Position numbers and translations under genes: made by a program. Positions 8,654 through 16,765 of a DNA stretch of 38,703 bases are shown here, piece after piece. Position 1 is the stretch's first letter. Every line of letters begins with the position of its first letter. The notes beneath the pieces were generated by a model, which was not told the DNA's origin, did not search any database, and worked only from the letters and a program-made list of their open reading frames with translations. This DNA comes from a virus. The stretch spans positions 1 to 38,703 of IMG/VR virus record IMGVR_UViG_3300038551_000127. The stretch is one strand, 5' to 3'.

Positions 8654-8714
8654 TTTAGCAAGTAGCTTTAGGGTTCTAAAGGTCATTCTGCGAAAGCGGA
8701 TACTACTTGCTAAA
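8654..8714 (+). ncRNA. Three-way-junction RNA element (cis-acting leader candidate)
   Basis: A perfect 12-bp outer stem (8654-8665 with 8703-8714) encloses two hairpins. One is 8666-8681 (six pairs, GGTT loop). The other is 8687-8700 (five pairs including one G-U, GAAA tetraloop of the GNRA class). Linkers of 5 and 2 bases join them, so the whole is a compact 61-nt three-way junction. It fills the gap between the connector gene and the next gene, and ends 12 bases before the AGGAG that serves the ATG at 8742. It is not a tRNA, and no CTGATGA core of a hammerhead ribozyme is present. A control element for translation or RNA processing is most likely. Confidence 0.6.
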
Positions 8715-8741
8715 TTTATGTCTTTTAGGAGAAAAAACACG

Positions 8742-9326
8742 ATGATCAAAGCTAATACACGTACAAAAGGTCTTAGAAGTAGATCAAAAATAAAGGGAAA
8801 ATTAACAGTTACAGTATTTGGACCCGATGGGCAAATCAAACGAAGAGCACCTAATTTCTTTCAAAGACTTCTTGGATTAAACGGAAGTCCAATGGTTTCT
8901 ATCAATCATAATATTGTCACCGATGAGGGCGATGCTATGATTGCTGATATAATGGCACATACACCAGCCAGGGTAAAAGTAGATGGAACTAACGGGTATA
9001 TTCAAGTAGGAACTGGATGGACTGGAACTACACCAAAAGCTAATACAGTTCTTAATACACCTACTGGAACTCCAGAACTTATGGATTCTACTTACCCTAA
9101 AGTTAAGGGAACTTTTGGTGCTGCTAATGATAATGTAACTCAATATAGATCAACCTTTGAGGCCGGTGATTTAAATGCTACTGGAATCGATGAGGCCGGT
9201 TTAGCAAATAACATTACTCCAGCTTCCTGGGATTTATTAGCCTATGCCCAGATTACTCCAGCCGTTGATGTTAGTACAGCAGATACTTTACAGGTTGATT
9301 GGGAACTAACTTTCCTAGGTTCATAA
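8742..9326 (+). CDS. Virion protein, possible head/neck fibre base
   Basis: I start this gene at 8742 rather than at the in-frame ATG at 8718. AGGAG (8727-8731) lies 10 bases before 8742, while 8718 has only the RNA stem upstream. The 194-residue product has a basic N-terminus (about 1-30) followed by a beta-rich domain rich in Gly, Thr and Asn. It ends in QVDWELTFLGS, a final strand of the sort I know from many phage structural proteins of unknown function. It is the first gene of a cassette lying between head and neck genes, so it may anchor the fibres encoded downstream. That role is inferred. Confidence 0.6.
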   Translation: MIKANTRTKGLRSRSKIKGKLTVTVFGPDGQIKRRAPNFFQRLLGLNGSPMVSINHNIVTDEGDAMIADIMAHTPARVKVDGTNGYIQVGTGWTGTTPKANTVLNTPTGTPELMDSTYPKVKGTFGAANDNVTQYRSTFEAGDLNATGIDEAGLANNITPASWDLLAYAQITPAVDVSTADTLQVDWELTFLGS

Positions 9327-9329
9327 TTA

Positions 9330-10124
9330 ATGTTGCAGCTTACTGGAACTAGTGATCTCATTAGAGTTGTTACTAGTGCAGCGGCTGATATTGAAGTTCA
9401 TGCATCTTGGGTAGATAATAATGCTGGAACTATAACTCCTGGCAGAACTAATACAGCCAGCATTGTAACAGCAACAACAACCACTATTGTTGGCTCTCCT
9501 TCAGCAAATATACAAAGAAGAGTTGTATCCTTAAGTTTAAGAAACAATCATGCTTCTACATCTTGTGATATCACTGTAGATCACACTGATGGTACAAATG
9601 CTGATACTTTAATAAAAGTAACTCTATTAGCTGGTGAAGCTTTAATTATGGATAGTGAGGGTGAATGGCATCATTTTGATTCAAGTGGAAATGAGTATCA
9701 ACGCTCTGTAGCTATGGCTACGAGATCAGAAATGGAATCTGCATCAAGTCTTGTTGTAGGAGTTTCTCCAGGAATAATGCGTTATCATCCAGGAATAGTA
9801 AAAGCTTGGGCATCTATAAAAATGATCAATGGCGTCCCATTATTAGTTGATGGATACAATCTAGAATCAATTACAGATACGGCTGCTGGTCAAATGTCTT
9901 TTGATTTTGTCGAAAACTTTGCCAATGCCAACTACTGTTTACAAGCATTAATTGAAAGAACATCAACATCTCTTACAGCAACTAACTTAAAATATTGTAA
10001 CATCAGATTCGGTTCACAAATAGCGGCTGGGGCTTTAATAGAGGTTTATGATGGAACTGCTACTACTCATGTTCAAGAAGATCCAAACGCCTATTGTTTT
10101 ATTTGTCTTGGAGATGCCGCATAA
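9330..10124 (+). CDS. Fibre-like virion protein, tandem paralogue 1
   Basis: This is the first of three adjacent genes encoding related proteins of about 261-264 residues. It has an N-terminal conserved beta domain: GTSDLIRVVTSAAADIEVHASW (start of protein), TPGRTNTASI, SLSLRNNHASTSCDITVDH, and TLLAGEALIM followed by WHHFD (near residues 100-120). The C-terminal half is more variable and resembles a small jelly-roll or receptor-binding domain (YHPGIVKAW...FENFANANYCLQALIERT). The N-terminal signature recurs in many uncharacterised Caudoviricetes proteins. There is no clear ribosome site; the gene begins 4 bases after the previous stop and is probably coupled. The exact place in the virion is unknown. 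Confidence 0.65.
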   Translation: MLQLTGTSDLIRVVTSAAADIEVHASWVDNNAGTITPGRTNTASIVTATTTTIVGSPSANIQRRVVSLSLRNNHASTSCDITVDHTDGTNADTLIKVTLLAGEALIMDSEGEWHHFDSSGNEYQRSVAMATRSEMESASSLVVGVSPGIMRYHPGIVKAWASIKMINGVPLLVDGYNLESITDTAAGQMSFDFVENFANANYCLQALIERTSTSLTATNLKYCNIRFGSQIAAGALIEVYDGTATTHVQEDPNAYCFICLGDAA

Positions 10125-10909
10125 TGATACAATTAGCTGGAACTTCTGATCTTCTTCGTGTCATTACTAGTGCCGCAGCCGACATAGAATCTCATGTTTC
10201 TTGGGCTGAAAATAATGCCGGAACTGTAACTCCAGGAAGAACTAATACTGCAAGTATAATCAGTGCAACTACTACAACCATACTTGGTTCTCCAGCATCT
10301 GGTGTACAGAGAAGAGCAAAGTTTATTAGTTTAAGAAATAACCATGCATCTACATCTTGTGATGTTACTGTAACACATGAGGATGGAACTAACACAGAAA
10401 CATTAATAAAAGCAACATTACTTGCTGGGGAGCTTCTTATTTATGATGAAGAGGGAAAGTGGCATCATTATGATGCTAATGGTGGAGAGTACCCAACAAA
10501 TGGAATAATAGCCCTTCGTACAATAGTAGAGGGAGCAGAAAGTTTAACAACTTTAGTAACCCCTGGTAGACAACATTATCATCCAGGATCATCAAAAGCC
10601 TGGGCTAGAGCTGGAGTTACTGGAAACTTAATAGCATCCTATAATATGACTAGTGTTACTGATACTGGCGCTGGTAGAGCAACTTTTAATATTAATGTTG
10701 ATATGGCAAGTATATCATATTCAATTGTTGCAACAGTTCAACGTGTGAATGCTAATATAGCTGTAACAGATTGGAAAACAGCTATGATAAGGTTTGCTAC
10801 TTTTGGAGTTGGTTCTTTTGAAATAGAATGTTATGATTATACTGCCACAACTGCTGTTCAAGAAGATCCAGCATCATATCATGTAGTTGTTTATGGAAGG
10901 CAATTTTAA
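10124..10909 (+). CDS. Fibre-like virion protein, tandem paralogue 2
   Basis: The start is set at 10124, in a TAATG junction with paralogue 1. The reading frame stays open upstream to a further ATG at 10094, but the residues conserved among the three copies begin right after 10124. The product of 261 residues is collinear with paralogue 1: GTSDLLRVITSAAADIESH, TPGRTNTASI, SLRNNHASTSCDVTVTH, TLLAGELLIYDEEGKWHHYD, then a variable C-terminal half around YHPGSSKAWARAG. Divergence is concentrated in the C-terminal half, consistent with a shared attachment domain and separate binding functions. Function not established. Confidence 0.65.
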   Translation: MIQLAGTSDLLRVITSAAADIESHVSWAENNAGTVTPGRTNTASIISATTTTILGSPASGVQRRAKFISLRNNHASTSCDVTVTHEDGTNTETLIKATLLAGELLIYDEEGKWHHYDANGGEYPTNGIIALRTIVEGAESLTTLVTPGRQHYHPGSSKAWARAGVTGNLIASYNMTSVTDTGAGRATFNINVDMASISYSIVATVQRVNANIAVTDWKTAMIRFATFGVGSFEIECYDYTATTAVQEDPASYHVVVYGRQF

Positions 10910-11700
10910 TGTTAATAGTTCAATCTACGACAGATATTTTAAGAGTGGTTACTGGACAAGCCGCAGATATCGAAGTCCACGTATCCTGGATGGATAAAAA
11001 CGGATCTACATTTACTCCAGGGCGTACAAATTTAGCAAGTATAACAACTGCAACCACTACGAATATAATTGATATGACGGGAGTAGCAGCTGGAACTTAT
11101 AGAAATATTAAACTTTTAAGTTTAAGAAATAATCATGCATCCACAGCATGTACTATTACAATCGAACATAATGATGGAACTAATATAGAAACACTTGTCA
11201 AATGTATTTTATTACCAGGAGAAACACTGATATTTAGTGGTAATGGATGTTGGAGACATTATAAGGCAAGCGGAGCAGTTTATTCAGCAAGTGGTCCAAT
11301 GGCAACGCAGTCTCAAATGGAAACAGGCACTAGTACATCAATTGTTGTAAGCCCTGGTACACAAAAGTTTCATCCAAGTCATCCAAAATTTTGGGCAAAG
11401 TTTGGGATTTCTGGAAATATATTAGATTCATGGCAAGTAAGTAGTGTAAGTGATGATGGAGTTGGGTTAGCAACAGCGACTCTTGTTCCAGGATTTTCTG
11501 CATCTACAGGGTGGATTGGACAAATCACAACTGAAAGAGCTGCAACATCTTTAGCTGTAGCAGATGCTAGAGATCAGGCTATTACATCTACTGTTATGGG
11601 AGTTGATACAATGGTAGTTGAATGTTGGAATCATGCAACAACAGCCGCCAGAGCTGATCCTGCTGCTTGGCATATAGCTGGTTATGGGGATGAGCCATAA
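10909..11700 (+). CDS. Fibre-like virion protein, tandem paralogue 3
   Basis: This is the third and most diverged copy (263 residues), again starting in a TAATG junction. The shared positions are TTDILRVVTGQAADIEVHVSW, TPGRTNLASI, SLRNNHASTACTITIEH and LLPGETLIFSG, then W-x-x-Y. The C-terminal half (FHPSHPKFWAKFG...AAWHIAGYGDEP) keeps the same skeleton: a 'HP-x-x-x-KxWA' step and a closing strand. Three copies in a row suggest duplication followed by diversification, possibly giving heterotrimers or alternative receptor specificities. That is inference. The stop overlaps the ribosome site of the next gene. Confidence 0.65.
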   Translation: MLIVQSTTDILRVVTGQAADIEVHVSWMDKNGSTFTPGRTNLASITTATTTNIIDMTGVAAGTYRNIKLLSLRNNHASTACTITIEHNDGTNIETLVKCILLPGETLIFSGNGCWRHYKASGAVYSASGPMATQSQMETGTSTSIVVSPGTQKFHPSHPKFWAKFGISGNILDSWQVSSVSDDGVGLATATLVPGFSASTGWIGQITTERAATSLAVADARDQAITSTVMGVDTMVVECWNHATTAARADPAAWHIAGYGDEP

Positions 11701-11710
11701 GGAGATAAAT

Positions 11711-12241
11711 ATGGAAATTAAACAAACTTTTATTTCTATTAGCCTAGATACTGGACGTGTGGCTATAATGGGATTCGTTACTCAGGGTAAGGGTTCTATA
11801 CTTCCAAGTGGTGCTATATGGATTGATGAAGAAAAAAACTGGTGGTATAGAGAACCTACAGATGAGAATATTAAAAATGAAATTGAACGCACTATGTTTT
11901 CTAATGGTCAACCAACTATATACAGAATAATCTCACAAGAAGAAATTCCAATTGATAGAACATTCAGAGATGCTCTTTTTGATGATGGACAAAAGCTTAT
12001 GTTTAATATGGAAAGAGCAAGAGAAATTCACAGGGACCGCCTAAGAAGATTAAGAGTAGCAGAGTTTGAAAAGAATGACATAGAGCTAAGGGATGCATCT
12101 CTAGAAAAAGATGAAATTAAATTACAAAAAGCTTTAGAAAAGCGCGATGTATTAAGAAATATCACAATTCATCCTGAAATTGATGCCGCTAAAAATATAG
12201 AAGAACTAAAAATTGCAGGATTATCTGTATTAGAGGAATAA
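11711..12241 (+). CDS. Tail-fibre-chaperone-like protein
   Basis: I use the ATG at 11711 because AAGGAG (11699-11704) sits 6 bases ahead; the in-frame ATG at 11684 lies inside the preceding gene. The product is 176 residues. The middle carries the pattern PIDRTFRDALFDDGQKLMFNM-ERAREIHRDRLRRLR (described in two parts here), followed by a long charged helix and a final DVLRNITIHPEIDAAKNIEELK. This 'RTFRDA...AREIH-x-D-x-x-R' arrangement is common in small phage proteins encoded next to fibre genes, which are often thought to help fibre folding. The neighbour downstream is a repeat fibre, which fits such a role. Not proven. Confidence 0.5.
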   Translation: MEIKQTFISISLDTGRVAIMGFVTQGKGSILPSGAIWIDEEKNWWYREPTDENIKNEIERTMFSNGQPTIYRIISQEEIPIDRTFRDALFDDGQKLMFNMERAREIHRDRLRRLRVAEFEKNDIELRDASLEKDEIKLQKALEKRDVLRNITIHPEIDAAKNIEELKIAGLSVLEE

Positions 12242-13645
12242 GTGTCTACAGGATTTTATTCTCAAGAACTAAGAGGTGAAGGGTGGTTCGGATCTGATTT
12301 TGATATAAAGGGGTGGTTTAGCCAAGAGTTTATTATTAGTGCTGGTGGAGGAGCTTTTTTTGCATCCATTTCTAATACAGTAGGAATAACTACATCATTA
12401 TCAAATTCTAGAAATATCATAAAAACATTAACAAATACTGTTGGTATAACAACAGCTCTAACTAATGCTAGAAATATTATTAAATCATTATCTAATACTG
12501 TGGGAATAACAACTACATTATTGAATTCTCGAAACATAATAAAATTCTTATCAACTACAGAAGGAATTACTACAACTTTAATAACTTCTAGGAATATTAT
12601 AAAAAGTATTGCTGATACAATTAATATTGGTGACACTCTTTCTAGACTTCTGATTAAGGTTACTTTAATAACAAATAGTATTGGTATTACAGACATAATA
12701 AGTAGAGCAGGAATATTTAGAAAAACTATTCAAAATACAGTCGGAATCACTGATATTTCTTCTAGAATAGGGATATTTAAGAGAGAGATAATTAACACAA
12801 TCGGAATAACTGATGTTATTTCAAGAAGTAAAGGTGTTATTTATTCTATAGCCGATACAATTGGTATTACAGATGTTCTTACAAGAATAGCAACAAAGAT
12901 AGTTTTAATTTCAAATATAGTTGGAATAACTGATATTAAAACACAAACATTAACATATGTTAGATCTATTTCTGATGCCGAAGATATAACTGATGCTGTA
13001 ACTAAATCAATTCATTATGTTAAGGCTATCGCTGATATCGTTGGTATAACTGATGTAATCTCTACTGCACTTATAAAATTTATATTTATAGCAAACTCTG
13101 TAGGTGTAACGGATGTACTTTCAAAAGCATTAAATTATAGTAGAACAATTTCAGATAGTGTAATTGTAACATCTTTATTATCAAGAATTTATACAGCTTA
13201 TAGAATTATTTTAGATACAGAATCATTAAATGATGATTTAATGAGACAATTAAGAGCTATCAGAAGTATTTCAAACTCTATTAGTATTTTAGACACTATA
13301 CAAACATTTAAATCTATAATTATAGCTCTGCTTGACACTGTTGGAATTACAGATATACTCTCTAGAGTTGAAAATTTTAGAAGAAGTATATCAGAAAACA
13401 TTTCTATAACAGATATTTTAAATAGAGCTTTATATAAAATTGTAGTCTTAGCAGATACAGTTGGAATTATAGACATTCTATCAAGATCAAAGATAATTTT
13501 AGTTCTTATTTCTGATACTATTTTAATATTTGATACACTTTCAGCAATTGCTTGGAAAGTTATTAGAAGAGTTAGTAAATTAGTTTTAAATGATAGAAAA
13601 CTTGGGGATGTCATTATATCAATAATTCGTATAAAAAGTGACTAA
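12242..13645 (+). CDS. Long fibre protein of ~20 tandem 20-residue repeats
   Basis: The start is GTG directly after the previous stop, with AGAGG (12233-12237) 4-5 bases before it. After a short N-terminal part (about 1-42), the rest of the 467 residues consists of roughly twenty tandem units of 20 residues with consensus D/N-T-V-G-I-T-D-x-L-S-R-x6-[RK]-x-I. The first four units (GITT-x-L-x-NSRNIIK) are nearly identical to each other; later ones have drifted. Such regular hydrophobic repeats fit the shaft of an elongated fibre or whisker. No receptor-binding tip domain is visible. The neighbouring fibre-chaperone-like gene may help it fold. The fold itself is not known to me. Confidence 0.65.
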   Translation: MSTGFYSQELRGEGWFGSDFDIKGWFSQEFIISAGGGAFFASISNTVGITTSLSNSRNIIKTLTNTVGITTALTNARNIIKSLSNTVGITTTLLNSRNIIKFLSTTEGITTTLITSRNIIKSIADTINIGDTLSRLLIKVTLITNSIGITDIISRAGIFRKTIQNTVGITDISSRIGIFKREIINTIGITDVISRSKGVIYSIADTIGITDVLTRIATKIVLISNIVGITDIKTQTLTYVRSISDAEDITDAVTKSIHYVKAIADIVGITDVISTALIKFIFIANSVGVTDVLSKALNYSRTISDSVIVTSLLSRIYTAYRIILDTESLNDDLMRQLRAIRSISNSISILDTIQTFKSIIIALLDTVGITDILSRVENFRRSISENISITDILNRALYKIVVLADTVGIIDILSRSKIILVLISDTILIFDTLSAIAWKVIRRVSKLVLNDRKLGDVIISIIRIKSD

Positions 13646-13653
13646 GAGGACCT

Positions 13654-13950
13654 ATGAATGTATATGATGTAAGTGATAAAATTAGAGTAACGATGTCTTT
13701 TTACTTAGTTGATGAAGATGGAAATCAAGTTCTTATGTCACCAACTAATATTACTTTAAGTATTAAGAAACCCGATAAGACTGTTACTACTTATCAAAAG
13801 ACTGATCTTACAGAGCAAGAAACTGGAATATTTTATTTAGAATTTGTGGTGGATCAGGTTGGGACTTGGCACTATAGAGCAGATTCTAGCGGAGTAGTAA
13901 ATGCAGGAGGAGAATCAAGCTTTAGAGCAAGATTAAGTAATATTGTTTAA
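13654..13950 (+). CDS. Small Ig-like beta-sandwich protein
   Basis: AGAGG lies just before the ATG. The 98-residue product reads as a single beta-sandwich: VSDKIRVTMSFYLVDEDG, TLSIKKPDKTVTTY, ETGIFYLEFVVDQVGTWHYRAD and a closing SFRARLSNIV. The spaced 'PD/PDGT', 'TGIFYLEF' and 'G-T-W-H-Y-R' steps are typical of small Ig-like phage proteins found near structural genes. It may be a minor virion protein decorating the head or fibre, as Ig-like domains often do. No enzymatic motif. Confidence 0.6.
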   Translation: MNVYDVSDKIRVTMSFYLVDEDGNQVLMSPTNITLSIKKPDKTVTTYQKTDLTEQETGIFYLEFVVDQVGTWHYRADSSGVVNAGGESSFRARLSNIV

Positions 13951-13964
13951 AAGGAGAGGTTAAT

Positions 13965-15230
13965 ATGGTAAAATTAAAGGTAGAGGAATCTCAAAAAAAG
14001 AAGATTTTAATTATTGGAGATGCTGTTGTTCCCACAGGGTTTGCAAGAGTATTGCATAGTTTATTTACTCCACTAACAAAAAAATATTCTATACACCATC
14101 TTGGGGTTAATTATCGAGGCGATCCACACAATTTTAATTATCCAATTTATCCGGCTATTTTAGGAGGGGACATCTATGGATTTGGTCGTCTAGAAAATTT
14201 AATCGAGGTAATAAAGCCTGATGTAATTTTTATATTAAATGATCTGTGGATTCACTCTGATTATGTAGAAAGATTAAATAAATATCTTGGTAAAATAAAG
14301 ATCATTCTTTATACACCGATAGATGGTGGTCCTATAGAGCCTAGTTGGTTAAAGTCCATTAAAGATGTTGATAGACTTCTAGTTTATACTAATTTTGGAA
14401 AAAGTGTTATAAATCAGGGATTAAAAGTATGGGGTGAGAACGAGACTATTAAGTTTCCTAAAGTAGAGATTCTTCCTCATGGAATAGATACAACTAAATT
14501 TTATCCATTCCAAGATAAAGATATAGCTAAGAGAACTTTGTACCCAAATAGAGAAGATTTTTTTAATAACTCTTTCATAGTTTTAAATGCTAATAGAAAT
14601 CAGCCGAGAAAGCGTCTTGATATAACATTAAAAGCATTTGCTCTATTTTCAAAAGATAAGCCATCAAATGTTAAATTATATCTTCATACTGGTGTTGAAG
14701 ACATGGGGTGGAATATTCTAAGTCTTGCAAAAAGATATGGAATTGATAGTAGAGTAATTATCACATCTTTGGCCCACAATTTACAAACCGTTCCGGATGA
14801 AAAATTGAATCTTATATATAATGCTTGTGATGTTGGATTAAATACATCAGTCGGAGAGGGTTGGGGATTATGTAGTTGGGAACATGCTGCTACAAAGGCA
14901 GCCCAGATAGTTCCAAAACATTCTTCTAATATAGAACTTTGGGAAAAAAGAAGAGGAATATTAATAGAACCTTCATTTCAACTTACTACTGAGAGAGTTT
15001 TAACTGAAGGATTTATAGTTGCACCAGAATCTGTGGCTAAGGGATTACAAGTTTTATATGAAAATAAAGATCTAAGAAATGAATTAGCAGAAAATGCTTA
15101 TAATTATATAACTAAGAAAAGATTTAGTTGGAAAGCTATATCTAAGAAGTTAGATAATATTATTATGGATGTTTTAGAGGAAAAGTCAAAAGAAGAGGCA
15201 GAAGACTATGGCAATATCGTGGCCATCTAA
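13965..15230 (+). CDS. Glycosyltransferase family 4-like (GT-B fold)
   Basis: AGGAGAGG precedes the ATG. The N-terminal Rossmann domain begins ILIIGDAVVPTGFARV; the C-terminal donor-binding domain includes VEILPHGIDTTKF, FIVLNANRNQPRKRLDITL (about 195-220) and a GEGWGLCSWEHA motif near 297-308, matching the E-x7-E signature of retaining GT4 enzymes. Length (421) is standard. It is the second clear glycosyltransferase in the window and lies inside the structural operon, overlapping the next gene by 23 bases. The likely job is glycosylation of virion proteins such as the fibres just upstream; host-surface modification is an alternative. Substrate unknown. Confidence 0.88.
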   Translation: MVKLKVEESQKKKILIIGDAVVPTGFARVLHSLFTPLTKKYSIHHLGVNYRGDPHNFNYPIYPAILGGDIYGFGRLENLIEVIKPDVIFILNDLWIHSDYVERLNKYLGKIKIILYTPIDGGPIEPSWLKSIKDVDRLLVYTNFGKSVINQGLKVWGENETIKFPKVEILPHGIDTTKFYPFQDKDIAKRTLYPNREDFFNNSFIVLNANRNQPRKRLDITLKAFALFSKDKPSNVKLYLHTGVEDMGWNILSLAKRYGIDSRVIITSLAHNLQTVPDEKLNLIYNACDVGLNTSVGEGWGLCSWEHAATKAAQIVPKHSSNIELWEKRRGILIEPSFQLTTERVLTEGFIVAPESVAKGLQVLYENKDLRNELAENAYNYITKKRFSWKAISKKLDNIIMDVLEEKSKEEAEDYGNIVAI

Positions 15231-15651
15231 TACTATAACAATTATAGATGAAATTAGAGAAGCCATTGGTAGGGATATTATTATTAATATTCCTGTTAGT
15301 GGTATTGCATGTCCAGATCCTACAGATGGTTTAGATCCAGTTACGAATCTATCAATTAATCAGTTCTGTCCGACTTGTCATGGAGCTTATTGGATTGAAA
15401 CCTCATCTGGAATTAGTATCAAAGCACATGTAACTTGGAAACCATCAGAAATACTTGCATGGGTAACTGGAGGAAAGGTTATTGAAGGAGATTGTTTAGC
15501 TCAAATTAAATATACTGCATCAGCATATATGTGGGTTAGAGAGGCAGAAAGTTTTATTGTTGATGGAAAAACTCTAATCAAAAAAGATATCACTCTTAGA
15601 GGAGTTCCAGAAATAAACAGAATTATTATTACCCTAGCACAACAGGAATAA
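15208..15651 (+). CDS. Neck/head-closure protein with Cys cluster
   Basis: The start overlaps the glycosyltransferase gene by 23 bases, with AGAAGAGG a little upstream. In the 147-residue product, an N-terminal helix (IDEIREAIGRDI) is followed by a putative metal site with Cys35, Cys54, Cys57 and His58 (ACPDP...LDPVTN...QFCPTCHG). The rest is beta-rich. A 'IREAIGR...CP-x-CxG' layout recurs in phage proteins encoded between connector and tail terminator, where the head-closure protein is expected. The call is based on that order and pattern; the zinc ligand set is a suggestion. Confidence 0.55.
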   Translation: MAISWPSNTITIIDEIREAIGRDIIINIPVSGIACPDPTDGLDPVTNLSINQFCPTCHGAYWIETSSGISIKAHVTWKPSEILAWVTGGKVIEGDCLAQIKYTASAYMWVREAESFIVDGKTLIKKDITLRGVPEINRIIITLAQQE

Positions 15652-15662
15652 GGAGAACCAAA

Positions 15663-15887
15663 ATGGACAAAATCATCATTGATGGGTTAAATATGTTTGA
15701 TGTTATAAATTGGGTAACTAAGAAAAATAGAAGATATATTGCTAATGGCCTAAGAGAACTTGAAGAAATCTTAGGAAAAGATACAGAATCTTTTATAAGA
15801 GCTAGAAAATTATATCTTGACAATTTTAATGATTATACACGCTCTATCTTGGTTACTCTATTTGGAAATATTGAAGGCTTGTCATAA
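15663..15887 (+). CDS. Small hypothetical neck-region protein
   Basis: A strong AAGGAG site precedes the ATG, and the stop overlaps the next start (TAATG), so this 74-residue gene is genuine. It is largely helical (VINWVTKKNRRYIANGLRE, LEEILGKDTESFIRARKLYLDNFNDYTRSI) with a mildly hydrophobic end, but no membrane segment. I do not recognise the family. Small helical proteins at this place are often neck components. Confidence 0.6.
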   Translation: MDKIIIDGLNMFDVINWVTKKNRRYIANGLRELEEILGKDTESFIRARKLYLDNFNDYTRSILVTLFGNIEGLS

Positions 15888-16759
15888 TGGCTTCAGAATT
15901 ATCAGCAGAATATTTCAGGCAATTAACAAGAAGTGCTGCTAAGTTAAGCCGTGCCACAATGGGAGAGGGATTTTTAGCACAACAAATTGCTGAAAAGGCT
16001 GCTGAAAATATTGAAAGACACGCAAGAGAAATTTTGTTGGGAGAGCTTGATAAGGCAATAACTAAAGTTGGTGAATTTGATTATCCAGCATTCTCAATTC
16101 CATTAAGAAGATGTTTTAATAAAATAGGAATTATAACTTTTTCAAGACGTGGGATTAATATTAATGCTTTTGAATTGGTAGGAACATGGGAAGAACTTGA
16201 AGCTGGAATATCCGCTGCTAGAGCTTATTTAGGAGTTGGAAAAAAATTAGGGCCGGAGGATGCAGCTTTATTTTGGAAATGGAGAATTTATAAGCCCGCA
16301 AGAGAGGGGGTTGAGCCAAAAAGATATTTCTTAAGAGAAACTAGATCTGAAAGAAAGAGAATGCGGAAGAAAGATCGGTTTGATTATAGAGCTTATGCTG
16401 AGCGAGCTTATGAGAGAACTATAAAAGCAAGACAAAGTGCATATGGTGGAAAGGCACCATATTGGTTATGGCTTGATAGAGGAAATGCCCAGCCCTTTGA
16501 GTGGCTGCCCTATCCTAGGAATAGCCCTACTAATTTTACTTATAAAGCTAAAATATTAATAAATGAGCTTTATAGAGATGAGATAATAAGAATTGCGACT
16601 AGATATACAACAGCTATAAACGATGAACTTTATAAGTTTTTTCAAGATCCTAGTGTATATAAACCAGGAGAGGCTATAGGAACAATAAAAACTAGAAGAG
16701 CAACAAGACGGTTTTTTGTTACTGAAGGAGGAATTTTGGGTTATAGAACTCAGAGGTAA
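15887..16759 (+). CDS. Neck / minor tail protein, possibly HK97 gp10-like
   Basis: This is a 290-residue basic protein starting in a TAATG junction. The N-terminal 70 residues are helical (LTRSAAKLSRA, AAENIERHAREILLGE). The middle is rich in Arg and Lys (KRYFLRETRSERKRMRKKDR, about 145-164), followed by APYWLWLDRGN near 187-197 and a C-terminal helical stretch. The WLDRGN-type motif and the place before the tail terminator resemble gp10-type tail-completion proteins, which are usually shorter, so an extra domain may be present. Function is inferred from order. Confidence 0.5.
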   Translation: MASELSAEYFRQLTRSAAKLSRATMGEGFLAQQIAEKAAENIERHAREILLGELDKAITKVGEFDYPAFSIPLRRCFNKIGIITFSRRGININAFELVGTWEELEAGISAARAYLGVGKKLGPEDAALFWKWRIYKPAREGVEPKRYFLRETRSERKRMRKKDRFDYRAYAERAYERTIKARQSAYGGKAPYWLWLDRGNAQPFEWLPYPRNSPTNFTYKAKILINELYRDEIIRIATRYTTAINDELYKFFQDPSVYKPGEAIGTIKTRRATRRFFVTEGGILGYRTQR

Positions 16760-16765
16760 AATAAA

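Noticed and set aside
8687-8702. GAAA plus GTC near a three-way junction suggested a hammerhead ribozyme.
   Set aside because: The CTGATGA core is absent, and GAAA is the tetraloop of a local hairpin rather than a junction strand.
8718-8741. Upstream ATG at 8718 as the start of the virion protein gene.
   Set aside because: It has no ribosome site and directly abuts the RNA stem; ATG 8742 has AGGAG at 10 bases.
10094-10123. Start of paralogue 2 at 10094.
   Set aside because: Paralogue similarity begins at 10124, which is also a TAATG coupling start.
12262-13614. Long antisense open frames in the repeat fibre gene.
   Set aside because: They arise from the 60-bp repeat period and lack ribosome sites; the + strand frame has the repeat consensus.
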